Shown here one piece after another: positions 1 through 10,297 of a stretch of 64,000 nt of DNA. The stretch covers positions 18,265,631-18,329,630 of the forward strand of contig NC_134569.1 in the NCBI RefSeq assembly GCF_050947875.1. The letters are read 5' to 3'. This DNA comes from Dermacentor variabilis (Eukaryota > Arthropoda > Arachnida > Ixodida > Ixodidae). The notes under the pieces are model-generated. The model was not told the origin of the DNA. It searched no databases and was given only the letters and a program-made list of their open reading frames with translations. Numbering within the stretch: position 1 is the stretch's first letter; each line of letters begins with the position of its first letter. The position numbers and the translations under genes were made by a program.

Positions 1-227
1 TTGTGTCATTGCTGTAGGTAGGCCAGAATCCCATCAAAGGGTACAAATAATCAATCTATGAAAAATCAGTTGGCGACTGTGTTTATGTTCTTCCTAAGTT
101 GGTCTTGCTCTAAAATTGACACAAATGAAAGACCATAAGATGATTCGTGTCAATACGACATCCCTAAAGAGGCTCTTGAAATAGAGCAGTTAACAATAAA
201 AATTGTAAAGTTGGCAGTTATGTTTAT

Positions 228-415
228 GATCAAATGAGTCATCAATAAAAATGAGTCATCCAACCAAACGTAGCTAATTGCTACAAAGGAAACCCATACA
301 GGTACCTCAAAAGAAAAGCCTCGTAGCTGAATAAAAATTCGTCTTGGTCTGGGACTCGAACCCAGGACCACCGCCTTTTCGGGGGCAGCCTCTCTACGAT
401 CTGAGCTAACCAGGC
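228..415 (-). repeat. tRNA-derived SINE, Ruka-like, minus strand
   Basis: Read on the minus strand, the element starts at about 415 with a tRNA-like head. An A-box-like GGTTAGCTCAG is followed by the B-box-like GGGTTCGAGTCCC near 353-368. A non-tRNA body then runs through the GAGGCTTTTCTTT motif to about 228. This order (tRNA head, unique body, AT-rich tail) is that of a Pol III SINE, and the body resembles the tick SINE Ruka as I remember it. Boundaries are approximate. It is not a functional tRNA gene: there is no closed acceptor stem, and the tRNA part is fused to the SINE body. Confidence 0.75.
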
Positions 416-577
416 TCAGATGGCAGATGGAGTCCCGGACCAGGACGAATTTTTCTTCAGCTGTGAGGCTTTTCTTTCGAGGAACCTGTATGGGTTTCCC
501 TAGTAGCAGTTAGCTACATTTGGGTGCACATTTCATTTTCCCTTTATTAATTACTTCTCTCCACTTTGCGGGTATAT
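416..577 (+). repeat. second Ruka-like SINE body, inverted next to the first
   Basis: From about 430 the plus strand repeats the tail of the SINE B box (GAGTCCCGGACCAGGACGA). It then carries the same body as the neighbouring minus-strand copy, including GAGGCTTTTCTTTCGAGGA and CTATTAATTACTT-like sequence, ending in a TA-rich tail at about 577. The tRNA head is missing, so this is a truncated copy placed head to head with the first. Together the two form an imperfect palindrome of roughly 300 bp. Confidence 0.7.
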
Positions 578-1229
578 ATATATAGTAAACTCTCAGTTGT
601 ACGAACGTCGGTTTATCGAATATTTCAGAATAACGAACTGGCTCAGAGGACCAAGGCTTGCACTGCACTGCACTGCACTGCAGGCGCAACCGATGCCCGC
701 CCTCATCAAACCGCCGCTCCAGCGGCACTGTAATGTCGCTGGCGCTAGAGCGCCCCTGGGGCAAAGCGGCAGCACAGAAAACGAACGGCAACGAGGCATG
801 GCCTCAGAGATCGCCCGTACAAAACGAGCAAGAATGTCATCTCGGAGGCCATGAACAAAGTAACATCGCTGGCGCTTACAACGCCACCAGAGCAAAGCGG
901 CGATCTGTCACACCACAAACCACGTGGTATGTGTTCTTTTCCGACCGGCTAGTCGTGGCATGGTCGTCGTCACTTTCTTTCCAGTCTCGTCGGTTTCGCG
1001 TGTGCACACAAACGACCCACGTGGTGTGTTTTTCATTGATATGTACAAATTCCATTTAACACATTTCTAACACTATGGATGCCATGTCTTTTGCTCCATG
1101 AATTGCACTTCAAACTTTTGACTCTGTATGCCGTGTCTTATGTTGGTCTAGTGAATATTCAGTTTAGTGAACTTTCAGTTAAGTGAACTATTTCCTTCGG
1201 TCCCTTGAAGTTCAATCAAGTGAGAGTTC

Positions 1230-1231
<2 letters not shown>
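578..1231. other. no gene; short direct repeats
   Basis: No coding signal that I trust. Positions 658-682 hold four GCACT units. A sequence of about 40 bp beginning with TAATGTCGCTGGCGCT near 731 recurs, diverged, near 862 (TAACATCGCTGGCGCT), each copy followed by GCAAAGCGGC. The 133-codon open frame across it is low-complexity and has no recognisable domain. Positions 1140-1230 repeat short AGTGAACT/AAGTGAAC words, suggesting the end of an old TIR element. Confidence 0.4.
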
Positions 1232-1307
<76 letters not shown>

Positions 1308-1365
1308 CGCGCGTGTGTGTGTGTGTGTGTGCGCGCGTGCGTGTCTGTATACACACACACACACT
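1232..1365. repeat. (GT)n microsatellite with GC interruptions
   Basis: About 110 bp of GT dinucleotides, interrupted by GCGCGC near 1305 and 1332, end in a short ACACAC stretch. The inverted AC end lets the tract fold back on itself. Apparent poly-Val/Cys and poly-Thr/His frames here are artefacts of the repeat. Confidence 0.97.
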
Positions 1366-1834
1366 AGAATGACTATAGGCAATGCAAAAGAGTAAGCTTT
1401 AAAATGTACATTTCTTGCACTAAGTGAGGTCCTAAAATTTTACTTCATAAATAAAACTACCCTTTTTCCTTTCTCACCCCTTTTTCTTAATTCACACAGC
1501 TTTTGAACAGTAGGCAATCTGTGAAAGCCAGCATTGCTTCCTACTTATGGTCTTACTCACCACTTTAAATATCTGAGGCACTAGAAGAATACCAACAAGT
1601 GCTCGGAGGATCATCCCCAGATTCAACATTGATTTTTCATGTGATAAACCCCCAAATCAGGTAACACAACTTTGAACCAGTGGTAAGCAAGATAGACTGG
1701 CGAAAGTGTCTCTTTGAATAGCATGGATCTCAGGCAAATGGAAATATGAGGAACATACACACACATACTAATAAACAACCACAATGCCACCAACCCACAC
1801 AACACAAAATAAGAAAGGAGTTCAGAGACCATAC

Positions 1835-1960
1835 CTTCTGGGCAAACTTTTTGATTCAACAGGACAAGGACAGCACAGTGGCAAACAATAGTGAGCACAC
1901 ACTCAAGAAAGGAGATGAAAACCTGTGCAATGCTCAACTTACCTGCCTCATGATACTCAC
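1835..1960 (-). CDS. candidate exon of an unidentified gene
   Basis: On the minus strand an open, hydrophobic stretch containing FLECVLTIVCHCAVLVLLNQ ends at 1835 in a splice donor (AAG|GTATGG). A possible acceptor CACAG lies at 1923. The frame is also open further upstream through 1960, where a strong-looking internal GTAAGT sits only 20 nt before that acceptor, so the true left edge is unclear. The sequence could be helical-repeat or transmembrane protein. I do not recognise the family, and the phase does not directly join the exon at 5872-5993, so any link would need further exons. Confidence 0.28.
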
Positions 1961-1965
1961 TCTCA

Positions 1966-3990
1966 TTCAAATGTAAAAGGAACCAACATCATTTTTAACC
2001 AGGGCTTTGTTAGACCAGGTGCAAGACAAACCCTGACTTCTGTAGATATGGTCAGGACAAGTAAGTTCACATGTGGCATGAAAAATCAAAATTGACTTAC
2101 CGATAGTCAACTACCTTATATATATTACACCCAGCTACATTAATGAATGTGGCTGATGAGCAGTAACACTTACTCACTGTACTGAAGTAGGTTAAAAAAT
2201 ATAAGAGACCAAGCACCACTCGCACATGCCCAAAATTAAGCAGCAAACACTAAAATTCAGAATGAAAGCTTCAATAAGTTGGTTATCTTATCAAAATTAG
2301 CCAATGAAGTATCCATGTACATGTCTGAACAATAGAAAGTTAAATGCCAATTGTAACTTCCTTCAAAATATAAAAAGCCAGACATTAAAAGTTAAGATTT
2401 CATAGACAATGCTGGCAGGAAAGGAAAAATTTTTTTTATTATACAAACAAAAATATTTTGTACTGGCTACACTGTAAGTTACCATAAGGATAAGACGTCA
2501 AGAATAAGCCCATATAATGAAAAACACCTAATTACGGTGCACTAAAGCAGAATAAGCTTTTGTAGTAAACGACAGCAAATTTCCACCAATGAGCCTGTTC
2601 ATTAAATTTTTAAATTTTAATTCTAGTGTGCAAGCACCATAAATGCACCAATCGTAGGCCATGCATCCAGCAATGAAAATATGCCAACACAGCCCGAATG
2701 AGACAGGTAATCTGTGACTGTCATTGCACATCTACCAATGTGGGGAACTTGCAATTTCAAAATTAGTAAGGTAAAGACTCATGGTTAAAAGCTAGAGCAT
2801 GATCGCTTCGGATGCCAGATACAATTTAAGTGGCACAAACAGAATATGATATTGTTAGTAAGAATGATGCAACTTAGTAGTGGCAAAGCACAAAAAAAAA
2901 AAAGACTTTTGGTTCATGCTCACCCACAGCTCGAAAATAATCTGAAAAGAACCAAAGAATTTGACAGCTCAGCATGCAAGTATGAAGCAAGTCACCTTTT
3001 AGATCTTTGCCACACTAGCAACATTAATTTCAACAAAAAGCTCTCACTATGACACTAATACAATCATCATGGGGTAGTAAATTTTGAAATGTAACTTGCA
3101 GAAAAAAATAAGTGGAAATTACCATATTTAAAACATACATGGATAAAAAAAAGTAAATGCCATTTAAATAGTTACAGCTAGCTGGTATAAGCAGCTGACA
3201 ATATCTTGTCCTATTCTGGTTAGCATCGCATAGCACAACCAATATTGGCTTTATATGCCTCTAGAAAATTCCTTTCAAACAAACGCAACTTCTCTGCTCG
3301 TTTTTACAGCCTAGTTCAACGGTCGATGACAACCTAAGTATAAAATGGCAGAAACATTACTATCCAATTTGTATAGATGCATCAGCCAATCAGGCTCCCT
3401 CATTTCCGTGATGCATGGCAGAGATAAAGTTCTGTAAGTATCAACTTTCTTGGAAGCTGTTTTTGAACAGTGCCATTCTGCGGGTAAAGCTTGTACTGAA
3501 TTCTTAGGTTGTCACCAAGTATAATATAATCAGTCCACCAATAACCAATAGAAAACTACCAGATTCATATGCAACATGAGCGCCTGGTCATTGCCCTACC
3601 GCATGAAAAAAAAAACAAAAGGTAAAAGCCAACCAAGAATTACACAAGAGCCACACAGGCATAAATGTGCACATAGATCTATGAACAAGAAGGGGATGGG
3701 AACCAAGGGGCCCAAATTACATTGGTCACAACATTATGAAGCCAACACAATGAAACCTTCAGTGAAGTCTTCGTTATCTTTTGGCTTTACATAGATCTAT
3801 GATGCACACACACCTTACATTACAGGTGTAAATAGAAACTGCATGCTCGTTAAGGGTTGGCATACAGTCAAATAAGCTTATAACAACATTCAAGAACCAA
3901 GAAAATTTCGTTGCTATAACCGATAATTGTTACAGTTAGGCTGCACAGAAAAAATTGAGGGGGCAGACACCAAAACATTTTGATTAGACA
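1966..3990. other. AT-rich non-coding stretch
   Basis: No exon with both a convincing acceptor and donor, no long frame and no clear transposon ends. Short A and T runs are frequent, as in the introns elsewhere in the window. It probably is intron or intergenic DNA of the minus-strand gene with candidate exons on either side. The start of a pogo-like terminal repeat (CAGTCAAACCCACTTAAAA) may lie at about 4003. Confidence 0.4.
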
Positions 3991-4073
3991 GAAAGAATTA
4001 CAGTCAAACCCACTTAAAATGTTACCAGTTTTAACAATACTCAGATGTAACAATGATCAGGGCACTGCTACCA

Positions 4074-4881
4074 CAGTCGAATCTCGATAATTCGAACTCA
4101 AAGGGGCCCAAGAATTTGTTCAAATTGCAAAATGCGAAAACACCTGTGTACTTCGATTTAGGCGCACATTAAAGAACCCCAGGTGGTCTAAATTTCAGGA
4201 GTCCTTCACTACGGCGTGCCTCATAATCAGAAAATGGTTTTGGCACGTTAGACCCCATAATTTTATTTTAATTTGTTCAAATTAAAAGAAGTTCAAATTA
4301 AATCAAGCACACTGAATGGAGGACTTGCCCGCAGTGGCGCATGTGCACTGAGCTAACACATGAGTGGGAAGTTCCACAAGATGTATTCACACGTGTTTAC
4401 AATTTACAGTCAGTTATTAGGTGTATCGGTGCTCGTACTGTGATAGGAGGAGGCGGGTGCACGTGTGTATAATAAAGGTAAACACATCATGTCCCGTGAT
4501 AATTTCCCCTTTTCAGACCTTCTTATACATTGACTCTATGGGGTACAAGTCGCTAACCCGTCACGAACAGAAGCAATCAGTGATGCGAGCTTGCACACGC
4601 CTGCGCACAAATTTCCGCCACGGCGCTTTCTTTCTTTCCTTCGCGCGTGGCGTTGAGAAGTCTCTCGTAAGCTTTTCCTCTATGGCAGGGTCAGAGGAAT
4701 GCTAGTCGGAGATGCCGCAGCGTGATCTGGCACGCTACTCAGAGCGTTGTCAGAGCGCAGTATGTTCGAATTAACCATTGCAAATGCTTGAACGTTCGAA
4801 TTACCGGGCGTTTTTGCCTATTGGAATACACATAGCTTTGACGGGACAACAGCAACAGTTCGAATTAGCAAGATTCGATTG
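4074..4881. mobile_element. pogo/Tigger-like MITE carrying a SINE
   Basis: The left end CAGTCGAATCTCGATAATTC is matched by an inverted right end finishing GAATTAGCAAGATTCGATTG at 4881, followed by TA. The starting CAG, AT-rich ends and TA flank are those of the pogo branch of Tc1/mariner elements. About 650 bp of body lacks a transposase, so it is non-autonomous. A SINE fragment sits at 4127-4269. Confidence 0.7.
4127..4269 (+). repeat. 5'-truncated tRNA SINE with 14-bp target duplication
   Basis: The body carries the diagnostic words AACCCCAGGTGGTC, GGCGTGCCTCATAATCAG and GGTTTTGGCACGT of a tRNA SINE common in tick DNA (also at 34050-34284). It ends in an AT-rich tail. AATTTGTTCAAATT occurs perfectly on both sides (4113-4126 and 4270-4283), showing LINE-type target-primed insertion into the older MITE. 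The tRNA head is absent. Confidence 0.85.
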
Positions 4882-5042
4882 TATAATGTACCCGTGCCAC
4901 GCTATTGGATGTAACAATTAAATCTGGCAGCTGAATGTCTGTGCCCAAAGGAAATGAAACGCAAAATCCTTTAAAATAAAATAAAAATGTGAGCTTCTGC
5001 CCCCGCCTACACGCCACACATGCCACGCGCCTTGGCTGCACT

Positions 5043-5204
5043 GCCAGCCTCACGCACCTCTCTCCCATCTTCCTTCCACCCCTACAAAACACGAGTCGAC
5101 TGCGCCAACAGCACCGACGAGCGTTGGTGAGGGTGGCTGTTGGCGCCGCTTACTCTCATTTCGGAGCAGTGGAAGGAAGATGAGAGAGAGGTGCGCGAGG
5201 CTGG
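5043..5204. repeat. 162-bp imperfect palindrome
   Basis: An outer arm at 5043-5079 (GCCAGCCTCACGCACCTCTC onward) is the inverse of 5169-5204 with about three mismatches. Inside it, GCGCCAACAGC (5102-5112) and GCTGTTGGCGC (5136-5146) form a second, perfect 11-bp stem. Two nested stems make a foldback structure, either a foldback element or the centre of a MITE. Short frames here mirror each other and are not genes. Confidence 0.75.
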
Positions 5205-5343
5205 AATCATTCAAAATGTCTGAAACCACCAGTACTGAGAGCATAATAAAGGTTGAGATAAATACGATACTCTGATATTTTGTGACTCTAACCAATCCAA
5301 AATATACGATATTTTGACTGGTTTACTGTATTTTTTTTATGTA

Positions 5344-5834
5344 CAGCTGACTAGTGATACCTAAAACTCAAATATGCGAGTTAATTCATGCAAATTTCGG
5401 CTCACCATGTTTTCAGTTCCATGTTGGTGCCACTTCATTTAAACAAATCAAATAAGGACTTAAGCTAATTCAAGCCATGTGGCTTGTCAAGACAGTGGAA
5501 CACAGCCAGAAAATAGCTGGGAAGTAGACATTTGTAAGGCATAAATAGCCAAACATGTTTGTGCTTGATATTCAGGTTACTGCATTTTGATAGGAACTAC
5601 GGTGAAATGGAAGCTACTTACTAAATTGCCTGAAACGCAACCCTTCCCTAGGTATCCTTGTATACCTGTACTGGTTGTATATCTGTTTGAATGCAACTAT
5701 GTCAACCTATCAGCCCATGTAATAACACATAATTCTGTCTGGGACAATGTTTAATTCAACATGGAATAATTCAAACTTCTGGCAATTCAGATGCAAATCT
5801 GTGGTCAGTTTGAATTAACAAGAGTCAACTGCAC
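5344..5834. mobile_element. possible pogo-like MITE
   Basis: The left end CAGCTGACTAGTGATACC and the right end GAATTAACAAGAGTCAACTG (to 5834) both fit the CAG...CTG terminal pattern of the other pogo-like elements here. They match each other only partly. The approximately 490 bp between them is AT-rich and non-coding. Weak call. Confidence 0.4.
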
Positions 5835-5871
5835 ATAAAAGTTGCCCAATTCAAACATCCTTTTCACTTAC

Positions 5872-5993
5872 CATTCCTTGCACAATGCCTCTGCAAACAG
5901 CGAAGTATTTCCCCAACCGCAGGTTGCTAAGCATGTTCGGAAACCTTGCTTTTTCTTTAGAACTTCAGCAATGACAGACACTTGTCTTACAAG
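5872..5993 (-). CDS. internal exon of an unidentified minus-strand gene
   Basis: The 122-nt exon has an acceptor (CACATTCAG|CTT) and a near-consensus donor (GGAATG|GTAAGTG). It is open in one frame and reads as a helical, lysine-rich stretch followed by CLATCGWGNTSLFAEALCKE. The composition looks like genuine folded protein rather than repeat. I do not recognise the family. It lies downstream of the MED12-like tail exons on the same strand, so it is either a separate neighbouring gene or part of a transcript whose other exons I missed. The exon ends after two bases of a codon. Confidence 0.5.
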
Positions 5994-7124
5994 CTGAATG
6001 TGCGTGCATACACAATCACAATTGCATTTACAAGGAGGCAAGGTCCAAAGACGTACTTTTCTTAGGTGCACCAACTCGATTAAGCCAAAAGTTTGTCTGG
6101 AAAAACACTGAAAGATTCTTCTAACAATTCAACCAGAAATCCATGTGCCTAACATGCTCAGAGACATACAAAAATATTATAATAAATGTGTGTCAGGAAA
6201 TAAAAGAAAAAACTTCAACAAGAGGGCATATTCCAATTCTGATTCTGGTGAGGACAGTCCCCAAGTGACACACACCGATTGGTTAGAGCAGGGAACAGTG
6301 GGCAGATCAGTGTTGGCTATAACAAGATGCGTTGATGCTTTAGCTGTGGAAACATGTGTTTGCATGTGTGTGTGTGTGTGTGTGTGTAAGGAAGATGCAC
6401 TTGAGGTATACAATGTCATGCCAGTCTAGGATACTGAATGTTCGAATGCAAATGGAAAAAGAAAAATTGACCGATGATTACGATACTCCCTAATAAGAAA
6501 TTTGAGTGCAGCTGTTTAGATGTTTTGAATTCGCGATGTATTCAGGCAAAGAATTTGAATCTGAATGGCAGGGTCCTCTCGACGGTAGCGCTGAGCCTCT
6601 GCTCAGGCAGCTTGCTTAGCACCACAGGCAGACGAAGCACTTCCACTGGTTGTGTCGCTCATTGTTCAGAAAGAAAGCATGAAGATGGAAATGTGTGGCT
6701 CACGCGGAGCGCATTCTCTAGCAGCGGCGGCGCAGGCAAAATGGCATATGAGCAGTGGGCCTGAAGCCCACGCCAGCGCTTTGTTTCCATAAATGGTATC
6801 AGTGGACGCACTCGCTGCATGCTTTAGTAATGACGTCATCGGTGACAGGGTGACAGAACATGCTACTATGGCGCCATCTCGTAGCGGGTCGCAGCCGTGG
6901 AGCACGTCTTATGTGGCACACCGCTTTCCTCATCACCCTTTCACCATACTCTCCTCCTCCGCTTTCCTCGTTGTAGTCTCTTCGCTATCACCACCTTTCA
7001 TCCTCTGCTGTGCTACATGTTCATTCTGCCGGTTACTCCGACACTGAGGTGCACACTCAAAACACGAATGGGCGCCTAGGAGCTGCGCGCTAAAAGATTT
7101 TGGTTTATAACTTCCCAAATTGCA
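5994..7124. other. no gene; short (TG)n tract
   Basis: Positions 6365-6387 hold a (TG)n run. Otherwise I see no exon, domain or complete transposon. The GC-richer 6700-7080 stretch has overlapping frames on both strands, none with a recognisable motif. Confidence 0.4.
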
Positions 7125-7577
7125 CAGTTGACTTCCTATAATTCGATCCTGACGAGACCCACAAAATTGATCGAATTAAACAAGAGAAAAAAAAAATGCA
7201 CCAGAAGACACCACTAATTCATAAAATTTAATGTCCATAATGCCCATCACCACCACTCTCTGACAGTGCTTTATCGCTGTCTATAAAGAATCGCATGTCA
7301 TCCTCCGTATGGTTCATAGCACATTTTATATTCTGGAGGATGATGGCTAGTACCTAGAAAAACTACATCGCTAGTTCGTTCTGCGATGCATGCAATTCTT
7401 CGGAACGCCAAGAAGTGATATAACATGTTGCCACAAGCTTAACATCTAAAATAACTTATTGTTTGAATGTGTTTTCGTAATCAGACTGAAAGCAGTGTGT
7501 CGTCCTGATCATTTTGTGCGAGAACCCGCTCTGTCACCATCTATGGTAGCCATCTTGCTATGGCAGTGGCGATGGCG

Positions 7578-7793
7578 CTGGCTAGGCAGGTTCTGATGAT
7601 AGGCTGTTGTGAACACAGTTTCAATTTTAGTTTCATATCCGAATGTACAGTTCAAGCAATTTATAGACAAATTTTCTTGGATGATGCTGGCTAGGCTGGT
7701 TCTGATGATAGGCTGTTGCAAACGCAGTCTTAGTTTTGATTTCATATCTGACTGCACCACTCGAACAATTTATGGACGAATTTGCTTGGAAAA
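7578..7793 (+). repeat. tandem duplication, two 109-bp units
   Basis: CTGGCTAGGCAGGTTCTGAT starts at 7578, and a diverged copy (CTGGCTAGGCTGGTTCTGAT) starts at 7687. The similarity continues through GATAGGCTGTTG and CAATTTATAGACAAATT to about 7793. Roughly 15 percent of positions differ, so the duplication is old. Confidence 0.8.
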
Positions 7794-9215
7794 AATTTAC
7801 TGACACTCACGATGCTCCCTAATGTGAAATTTGCATGCAGCTCTGTACGTGTTTTCATTTTGCATGCCAATATTTTGTATTATGATTATATAGGCATATG
7901 CTGTGAGTAGCGTGCTTTGTTTCTGCACTACTTTGGCGCCATACCGTAGCCATCGTCGCCACACAGCCTGTTTTGCGCGGCACTACGCATTTCTTCTCAC
8001 ACTTTCGTTCCACCAACGACGGGAGCAGCCTTTTGTCGCAGCGAAATCATGCCACCAGTTTCAGCAACAACAACACCCAAGGGAGCATCGCATCAAGCCT
8101 TACTCGCAGCCGCTCGCCATCGCCCCTTACAGGAGCAGTGATCCCTGTCACAAAAGCTGGTACAGCAGACTGACCTTAGCAGCTGACGCCGCAAAGCGTA
8201 GCCCTGCCCACCTCACTCCACCCTGGCCCCCTTGGAAGCGCAGATAAGATTGCCTATATGGCTGTGCATGCCGTGGCCATCGGAAAGTCAGAGCATGCAC
8301 AGGCCGTTTCCCCTCCACTCCTCCTCTACTTTTCTTCTCGTGCGCCCTTTTTTAATCTTCCACTGCGCTCCATGTTCGTTTTCTTTCACTATGCTCGTTC
8401 ACTCGGTTACAAGGTACGACACCGAGGCACGCCAACGCTTAACGGAGGAATGGCCGTACAAGAGCTGCGCTCTAGAAAGGTATAATTGGGTGACCAGTGC
8501 AATAATTCATTGTGAGCTACCATATTCACTTTGAAATCTTCCTGGGGCAGGCCGAAAATAGGCATTTTCAATGGAAGATGATATGTATTCGAAGCATTCA
8601 CTGTACCCTGAGCGCCACCAAGACAACACTGACACTATTGAAGTCACCATTGCCATGACTGCTGGAATCAGGGCCCATGCAAGATGACCAGCCCAGTTCA
8701 AATAATCTGGCGAAGACTAATTTCAAGATTAAAGAACCCTCAAATGATTTTGACAATATTGTACAATTGTACTGAGTCGTTAGAGTACGTCCTTCTGATC
8801 ATTAATTGACGCATCTAAGTGCTCTGCATAAAGCATGTAATTTATTATAAGGTTTTAAAAATGCACATCGCTGCCAACTGCAGCACACTGCCTGGTGGAA
8901 TTTTCAGCCGCCCCTACCTATATGACATAAATCACCCAATTGATGTCAGTAAGGCAAGCTATCTGATTGGCTGCCCAGGGAGTGTCATTGATAATTTTTC
9001 CACCTCTATGCACAAATGATGTTCACAATAGTTGGAATGTTAGTTAATTTGTTTCTATAAAAAGGAAGTAACAGAAAGAGAACACAGAGGAACAATTTCT
9101 CTCCACACTTAAGTACTTCCGGCACACAGCAAGCGTTGTCTGCTTGTGTTACAACATGCTCCATTTTGACGAGAGCTCTGAAGTCAGAGTCGGTCTCAGT
9201 CTTTTCGCGAGCACT

Positions 9216-9401
9216 ATGATTCGACTTTGTTGCATTGTGGACTGCAAACGCAGCGACTGGCAATATGCCAAGCTGCGAGATCGTGTTCCACTGCCAGGCA
9301 GCAGACGAGTGGACTGGCTGCAGCACATCAGACTGCTGCTATCCGATCAGCGCCAAGATTTGTACGTTTGCGGCCATCACTTTACACCTGAAGATTACTA
9401 A
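9216..9401 (+). CDS. THAP-type zinc-finger fragment
   Basis: From ATG at 9216 to TAA at 9401 the frame encodes about 61 residues with the THAP C2CH pattern: C6-x3-C10 (CCIVDCKRS), then Trp34, then C52-x2-H55 followed directly by Phe (YVCGHHFTPEDY). THAP domains bind DNA in host transcription factors and in P-element-type transposases. The protein stops right after the domain, so this is one exon of a larger gene or a truncated remnant. The frame also runs upstream to 9144 without a better start. TIR-like sequences at 7125 and about 10290 may enclose it. Confidence 0.7.
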   Translation: MIRLCCIVDCKRSDWQYAKLRDRVPLPGSRRVDWLQHIRLLLSDQRQDLYVCGHHFTPEDY

Positions 9402-10297
9402 CGCAATAGCGTTTCACGAGTCCAGTATTAGGGTAAATGCAAGCTCAAGGGGACAGAGCCTGGCCGTTAGACCGTGTAATTTCACAAGATGAGCAGAAGC
9501 GCAAATGTGAATGGTCTGCACAGTGCAGCCACCTCGTGGCACAGAGCTCAACCACATACAGTAGCAGTAACGAAATGTATTCTTCTTTGCTGATGGTGTA
9601 ACTTGTTCGCAGAAGTGTAATCGTTAACACGTTTTTGTATACATTTAAAATGTTTTACACTTTATTAGCTCTTTGTTTGGCTGGTTAAGCTCTGCGCCAA
9701 CGGGTGGCTGGACCGTGGAGACCGATCAGGCAGCTCACGTACATCTACGCTAAAGTTCCTTCATCAGCTTGAGTTTATGCCTACACCGTTCCGTCGAAAC
9801 GCCCAGCTTGCCTGTGGCTACCGGAATACCAGACATGTTCGGCACTGCGACAGAATGCTCGCAACGAACGTTGCTTTGATAGCTCTCGCTTGGGGTCGAC
9901 TGCCAAGCAGTTGGCAGAGAGTTTGGAGAGGCTTCGCGCACTCGCTCCTAAAGAACCGGGAGTCGACGACATGACGCGCCATGACAGAGCCAGTGAAGGC
10001 GGAGCTTAGCCCCGATCACTTGGCGAATGAGTTGAGGAGAAAATTCATGTCTATGGAGGAGGCTAACTTGTAATCGTCCATAACTCTCTTAATATGAGAT
10101 GTTTCACACAAACTATGGTGCGAATTATTAACTTTAGCTGTACTCTAAGCATCTACAAAATTTGTCTGAACCGTTTCAGGGGTCCTTTAAAATAACAAAA
10201 GTTTGGTCCCATAGAAATGTTTGGGCACTGGCCAGAACCTTCAGTCAAGATCGAATTGGTTGAATTAAAATTAAAAGGTGTACCATACTCTGACAGC

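Larger units (their letters stand above)
7125..10290. mobile_element. possible 3.2-kb TIR element around the THAP piece
   Basis: CAGTTGACTTCCTATAATTC at 7125, with the next 90 bp, resembles the left end at 36360. The stretch at about 10210-10290 (TGGGCACTGGCCAGAACCTT, then AATTGGTTGAATTA) resembles the right end at 37050-37126. If both ends belong to one insertion, it is a longer relative of the 770-bp element at 36360-37126, and the THAP fragment would be its transposase exon. The interior also has the 109-bp tandem duplication. The ends match each other poorly, so this is tentative. Confidence 0.3.

Noticed and set aside
361..415. tRNA gene on the minus strand
   Set aside because: A and B boxes are present, but they form the head of a SINE; no proper acceptor stem or tRNA end.
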